Assembly: GCA_028565635.1 (NCBI GenBank) | Contig: JAOXYB010085386.1 | Coordinates: forward strand, 1-22,668 | Reading direction: 5' to 3' | DNA length: 22,668 bases | Source: Phoronis ovalis | Lineage: Eukaryota > Phoronida > Phoronidae | In this document: piece after piece, positions 20,256-22,668 of the stretch | How the letters are laid out: the number at the start of each line of letters is the position of its first letter | How positions within the stretch are numbered: position 1 is the first letter of the stretch | Position numbers and translations under genes: made by a program | Notes under the pieces: generated by a model | The model's database searches: none | What the model saw: the letters and a program-made list of their open reading frames with translations, nothing else | Told to the model about the DNA's origin: nothing

Positions 20256-21588
20256 CCATCCTCCATCTGGACAATCAATGAACTGTAAAATTAGTACTGT
20301 ACATATTAGATAGACTGGTAAACTAATTGATGCAGTATGAACTACGATTTTCTGATAAAATTTTAACAGCATTAGATATTTCTCATTCAGACCTTTTAAA
20401 CAATACCTCACAACCCCATGATTTGACAAATTGTCAGATTTATTAACTAATTAACTTCTAATTAATTATTAATTAACCTTAAGTTAATCAAATAATTAAA
20501 GTATTACTTCAGTAAAAATGACACTGCATATTGTTTGATTAATTTAGTGCCTGGTTTAGTTCTTCTTTTGAAAGAAAGTATGTTGTTATTGATCAAAGCT
20601 ATCAATTGCTATGTTTATAAATGAACAATTAATTAATTTTTTATTTATTTTGTAATTGACACACGTGAAAATTGTGGATTGATAAGCATGTGTTATTTTT
20701 TCATTACCCTGAAAATTTCATGGCAATATCTCAAGAAACTATGAAGTTAAGGCATTTGTTTGGAGATTATATTCACTTTGGGTCACAACTTTTATCAGTT
20801 TCATAGCTTAAAACAATGGGATTTTTTTGGTCTATTTTTCGGCACAAAAATTGCTATAACTTCTTCATTTTTTAACATATATCAATCATTTTGGTATTTT
20901 TGTGTACGTTTTGTTGTGCTCTTTCAGAAAAATGCAAGAAATTTTTTTTTTTTAAAATTGAAAAATTTTGTAACAATGCTACTATTAAAAAAATATGGAA
21001 TAGAATGTTGCTATTACCTAAATATTATTGTTCATTGAAAGACCTTTCATTTGATATGTTACACGATATGGTTTAAAAAACTATATTTATGTCTGCAGTT
21101 TTGGCGGCCATTTTTGAAATTTGATGACGTCAATTTTTTGTTTGGAATTGTATTCTGGTAGTTCAGTTTCAATGATGATGACATGATGTGGCCTTTAAAA
21201 TAATTTCTTTTGTAAGATAGAAACAGTTTGGTTCACTTAATACGCAGTATTAAAGTTTTGGCAGCCATATTGGTGGCCATTTTGGAACTGCTGCCAGGAA
21301 GTCGCGTCCAAAGCATTTTTTCTCTAACAAATATAACAGCAAATGTATCCCGAAAGTTTCATGCCATTATCTTTAGTATTAAAAAAGTAATTAAGAAAAG
21401 TGTGTTTTTGGATCACACTGCTGTGGCTTGGTCTCAATGTAACCAGTGGAGTAAAACAAAAGGGTAATTTGTCGTATTTAAACAATCATAAAAAATCAAC
21501 CGCTGCATGGATTTTTTTTCCTTGTAAATGATTTATTGTTGCGTGTAAAGCTGTGTTATTTTTAAACACGTTTTAATAGATATATATT
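20256..21588 (+). other. AT-rich 3' region of the transposon
   Basis: No gene is supported. The first part (20440-20500) is a cluster of TTAATTA/TAATTAAT motifs. Further on are a perfect CRE TGACGTCA (21125-21132) and YY1-like motifs CCATATTGG (21265-21273) and CCATTTTGG (21277-21285). No canonical AATAAA was seen; ATTAAA near 20984 is a possible weaker poly(A) signal. Several open frames (e.g. 20760-21038) are Phe/Lys-rich and look random. Confidence 0.5.
20423..20436. repeat. 14-bp palindrome TTGACAAATTGTCA, 3' copy
   Basis: Exact second copy of the palindrome at 16864-16877, in the 3' part of the same element. Confidence 0.5.
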
Positions 21589-21604
21589 TTTTGTCACCTT
21601 CCTA
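21589..21604 (-). repeat. Right terminal inverted repeat
   Basis: Plus strand TTTTGTCACCTTCCTA; its complement TAGGAAGGTGACAAAA mirrors the left end. The right direct repeat starts at the next base. Confidence 0.65.
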
Positions 21605-21852
21605 TTATGAAGAGCATCTGTGAATCCATGTACAATTATGAATCACTATGTCTAACATTGAGTAAAGCACTACTTCATCTTCATCCTGTGCTGAGATAGG
21701 TTGCCACTCTTTTTTTCATCAAACCAGAACTCGTGTATGATTTTCTTTTGGCAAATAATAAGTTTTGTGTAGACACTTTATATATTCTTTGCAGAAGACA
21801 TGGAGAACAAGCAATAGAAGGATGAGGCTACCACAGCTCTTAAGGATAAAGT
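21605..21852. repeat. Right copy of the direct repeat flanking the transposon
   Basis: Near-identical to 16243-16491. Unlike the left copy, its exon continues uninterrupted into the transposase-like frame from 21853. That marks this copy as the one still joined to the original downstream DNA. Confidence 0.9.
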
Positions 21853-22530
21853 AAAAGAAGCGAAGGGCTTAAAATTGAAAAATATAGCTCTGGAGAGAAA
21901 CAACGCTGCCCTGAAGTCTGATGTGAGACATTTAAAAAGTTTGAACATTGCTGCAGCCGCTCAGTTGGAAGAGATGGATGATTTGCATGATGAAATTGCA
22001 AATCTAAAGGCAGACCATGCACGACAAAGAAATGCCCTCCAGAAAAAAGTGAAAAGGACCCAGTCACTGGAAAAGGTTACTGGAGACCTTTCAAAGATGA
22101 GGGAGCAATGTAGAACAGACATCGAAGGCAATAGTTGATTGTTTAAAGTCCACACACAACACAACAGTGCAGCAGTTGCAGCAAACCATCACTGACCTTC
22201 AGACTATAGAAACGATGAATAACGGCAAATATAAAGGAGAAGTTAGATTAATGTTTTACGACTTGCTCACGAAAGGCGTGCCTTCGAACATTGTTCAGAG
22301 TGTTGTGAAAACAGTCTTGGAACACACCGGCAAATTCGACACAGACACGTTAAAGTTTCCTTCTAGAAGTACGGCACAGCGAATGGTAGGGGAAGCTGGA
22401 TACTTGGCCAAGATAAGAACGTCGTACGAGATGTCGAAGACAACAGGAAGTCTTGTTCTTGGCCACGACCAAAAAACTCATTCACTGGGGTGCTCATGCA
22501 ATCAGGATGGATTCTGGCGATGGTGACAGA
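21795..22530 (+). pseudogene. N-terminal half of a second, diverged transposase
   Basis: The exon starts after CTTTGCAG (21794); ATG at 21800 is followed by an in-frame TAG at 21815. A long charged coiled coil then runs to about 22125 (e.g. EEMDDLHDEIANLKADHA). After a frame change near 22127 the protein continues as KAIVDCLKS, then YKGEVRLMFYDLL near 22231, equivalent to YSGDARMMVYDAI of the 5.1-kb element's transposase, then a helical block and LVLGHD (GAC 22467), where the first catalytic Asp is expected. The frame fails at 22526 and the remaining family domains (second Asp, CxxH, insertion, C-terminus) are absent before the window ends. Similarity between the two proteins is clear only in these blocks, so this is a different family member and not a duplicate. 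It was the insertion target of the 5.1-kb element. Confidence 0.75.
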
Positions 22531-22668
22531 TGCAAAAGGAAAGAGAGACGGAAAGGGAAGGTAGCAGTTCGAGTTCAGGTGATAATGATAGTGTAACTGC
22601 AGACTGTTTTGTTTTGTTTTGTTCCTGTGTTGATTTGGAGCGCCACCTGTATAATAGTCTATTTGCAT
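22531..22668. other. Window end, no feature resolved
   Basis: A short TTTTG repeat run (22606-22621) and GGAGCGCCACCTG near the end; GGTGGCGCT also occurs at 14392. The reason the second transposase stops here cannot be judged from this window. Confidence 0.3.

Larger units (their letters stand above)
16492..21604 (+). mobile_element. 5.1-kb DNA transposon with inverted ends and transposase
   Basis: The element is delimited by the inner edges of the direct repeat and confirmed by a terminal inverted repeat placed exactly there: TAGTGATGTTACAAAA on the left against TAGGAAGGTGACAAAA on the right (complement strand), 12 of 16 matching. Inside, in order: a leader with three ATGACGTA motifs and an E2F-like GGCGGGAAA, a donor at 16755, a 5' UTR intron to 17470, one transposase gene (17472-20255, broken by frameshifts) and a 1.35-kb AT-rich 3' region. 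It would move by cut-and-paste with an RNase H-fold transposase. Flanking direct repeats of about 249 bp are far longer than the 2-12 bp usual for such elements. No established superfamily is assigned. Confidence 0.7.

Noticed and set aside
20760-21076. Two overlapping open frames in the transposon 3' region
   Set aside because: Low-complexity Phe/Lys-rich translations across T runs; no family resemblance.
9565-21604. THAP domain as the N-terminus of the 5.1-kb transposon's transposase
   Set aside because: It lies about 7 kb outside the inverted repeats, and the transposase has its own start right after an acceptor.
16243-21852. LTR retrotransposon with 249-bp LTRs
   Set aside because: No TG..CA ends, primer-binding site, gag or reverse transcriptase inside; the repeat contains a splice acceptor and exon of a transposase gene, and inverted repeats lie just inside.

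Overview
This is an AT-rich stretch of animal nuclear DNA. Support: split genes with standard GT..AG introns, an AATAAA signal, a non-LTR retrotransposon remnant, a THAP-type zinc finger and several DNA transposons. The mobile-element mix and the low GC suggest a marine invertebrate such as a mollusc or cnidarian; that is an inference and no species is claimed. Nothing resembles bacterial operons, plasmids or CRISPR.

Layout. 1-1.7 kb: non-coding DNA with small repeats and a 60-bp tandem duplication. 1.74-2.5 kb: an internally deleted APE-type non-LTR retrotransposon, minus strand. 2.84-3.13 kb: a 289-bp non-autonomous DNA transposon with inverted ends and a TGATATA target duplication. 3.18-5.2 kb: the last three coding exons of an unidentified plus-strand host gene, all joined in phase 2, including a 54-nt cassette-like exon, with a poly(A) signal at 5473. 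5.5-9.5 kb: no gene seen. 9.57-10.0 kb: a broken THAP zinc-finger gene. 10.77-11.0 kb: a four-copy diverged repeat. 11.46-12.6 kb: two candidate exons of an unidentified gene, the second frameshifted. 12.6-16.2 kb: non-coding, with short repeats and probable dispersed-repeat pieces.

The most interesting part is 16.24-22.55 kb. A 5,113-bp DNA transposon (16492-21604) starts and ends with a 16-bp imperfect inverted repeat (12 of 16 matching). It carries a CRE-rich leader, a 5' UTR intron and one long transposase reading frame (17472-20255). That frame shows a coiled coil, an RNase H-like D...D...CxxH arrangement and a C-terminal YWNEEE / DLIVGDL block, but is broken by about seven frameshifts. 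It is flanked, directly at its inverted repeats, by a direct repeat of about 249 bp (16243-16491 and 21605-21852). This has the shape of a target-site duplication hundreds of bases long. The duplicated target is the 5' part of a second, diverged member of the same transposase family (21795-about 22530), so the locus looks nested: one family member inserted into another.

Nearly every coding remnant here is broken by single-base shifts rather than stop codons. That could be real decay or residual assembly indels, so read breaks as provisional. Family assignments are from motifs and memory; no search was run.
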